Source: Plesiocystis pacifica SIR-1
GTDB taxonomy: Bacteria > Myxococcota_A > Polyangia > Nannocystales > Nannocystaceae
Reading direction: 5' to 3'
NCBI RefSeq assembly: GCF_000170895.1
Contig: NZ_ABCS01000028.1
Location: forward strand, 1 to 64,000
DNA length: 64,000 bases
How positions within the stretch are numbered: the stretch's first letter is position 1; the number at the start of each line of letters is the position of its first letter. A program made the position numbers and the translations under genes. Under the pieces are notes generated by a model. That model searched no databases and had not been told where the DNA came from. It saw only the letters and a list, made by a program, of their open reading frames with translations. Positions 63,531 to 64,000 of the stretch are shown in pieces.

Positions 63531-64000
63531 CTAGCCCGCTTCGCGCTCGCTCTGCGCCAGCCCCAAGTAGCCGCGCATCATCGCCCTGAGCTCCTCGAAC
63601 AGGCTCTGGTCGGCGATCCACTCCGGGCGCTCGCGGGCCGCGGCGCGCAGGAGCTGGACCCCGAGCTGCACGCAGATCCACGCGGCGCGCTCGAAGTCGG
63701 GGCGGCGGTGCTCGTGGGCGCGGGCGCGCAGGACATCGGCGAAGCCTGTGATGCACTCGTCGACGACGGCCTGCACCGCCTCGGCGAGCTCGAGCTCGTC
63801 GAGGACCGCGACCATGTGGCGGTAGAGCAAGGGCTTGGGGCCGTAGACCTCGATGAGCACCCGGCCGAGGCTGTCGATGCTCTCGACCAGGGGCGCCTCG
63901 AGGCCGCCCTCGAACACGGCGAAGAGCCGCTGGCGATCGCGCTCGAGCTCGGCCTGGATGACGGCGGCGACGAGGGACTGCTTGTTGGGGAAGTACTGGT
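63531..64000 (-). CDS. TetR-family transcriptional regulator, 5' end beyond window
   Basis: The visible 156 residues begin with QYFPNKQSLVAAVIQAELER, the last helix of a TetR HTH domain (YxYFPNKxxL), and continue into the ligand-binding helices. The start lies past position 64000. TetR proteins repress nearby genes until a ligand binds; targets are not visible. Confidence 0.88.
   Translation of the reverse strand, partial: QYFPNKQSLVAAVIQAELERDRQRLFAVFEGGLEAPLVESIDSLGRVLIEVYGPKPLLYRHMVAVLDELELAEAVQAVVDECITGFADVLRARAHEHRRPDFERAAWICVQLGVQLLRAAARERPEWIADQSLFEELRAMMRGYLGLAQSEREAG

Overview
ORGANISM. The DNA is very GC-rich and densely coded, with C/G-ending codons on both strands, a mosaic of short operons and no phage or insertion sequence. 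About two dozen products look like lipoproteins. Many carry an acidic Thr/Glu/Asp/Gly linker just after the lipobox Cys, a style common in Myxococcota of the Nannocystaceae type. A decayed MYXO-CTERM sorting tail (2341-2592) supports that phylum. The species cannot be named from the sequence. LAYOUT. 1-5.7 kb (minus strand): an SDR gene broken by an in-frame TAG, a two-domain DsbA-like lipoprotein, the orphan MYXO-CTERM tail, and a large membrane protein fused to a spermidine-synthase-like domain. 5.9-10.1 kb (plus): an NAD salvage operon, pncB - nrtR - pncA - Nudix - kptA, behind a palindromic site that fits an NrtR operator. 10.1-17.1 kb: FKBP and thioredoxin lipoproteins, then an ECF sigma factor and FecR-like partner; the two operons share a promoter-like motif. 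Then an alpha/beta hydrolase coupled to an N-terminal glutamine amidase, a nitroreductase, repeats and a PD-(D/E)XK-type protein. 17.2-26.5 kb: lipoproteins, FabV, and a minus-strand operon in which an adenine methyltransferase overlaps two paralogous helical lipoproteins that each end in a CxxCH haem motif. 26.5-30.1 kb: a tightly overlapping operon with nitroreductase-like, type III polyketide synthase, ICMT-like methyltransferase and thioesterase genes. 30.1-40.1 kb: repeats, an LytM peptidase, 3-hydroxyanthranilate dioxygenase, a PLP decarboxylase plus methyltransferase, and several lipoproteins. 40.3-49.4 kb: a SWIM/SNF2 ATPase, a 795-bp tandem duplication with conserved hairpins, endonuclease V, a LuxR-type regulator, ankyrin repeats, and tRNA-Arg(CCG) with its terminator. 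49.4-64 kb: a CMD/AhpD-like protein, a TPR lipoprotein, a Notum-like esterase, an acyl-CoA carboxylase carboxyltransferase, an ABC exporter, a COQ4-like protein, a dienelactone hydrolase and a truncated TetR gene. HOW IT FITS TOGETHER. The clearest functional unit is NAD homeostasis: salvage enzymes, their repressor, two Nudix proteins and an NAD-consuming RNA phosphotransferase in one operon, with a quinolinate-forming dioxygenase 23 kb away. A second theme is folding and redox care of exported proteins (DsbA-like, FKBP, two TlpA-like proteins). A third is a possible alkylpyrone-type polyketide pathway. A genome-wide signal is a TANNNT hexamer 5-10 nt before the start codon of at least 17 genes, implying many leaderless mRNAs.
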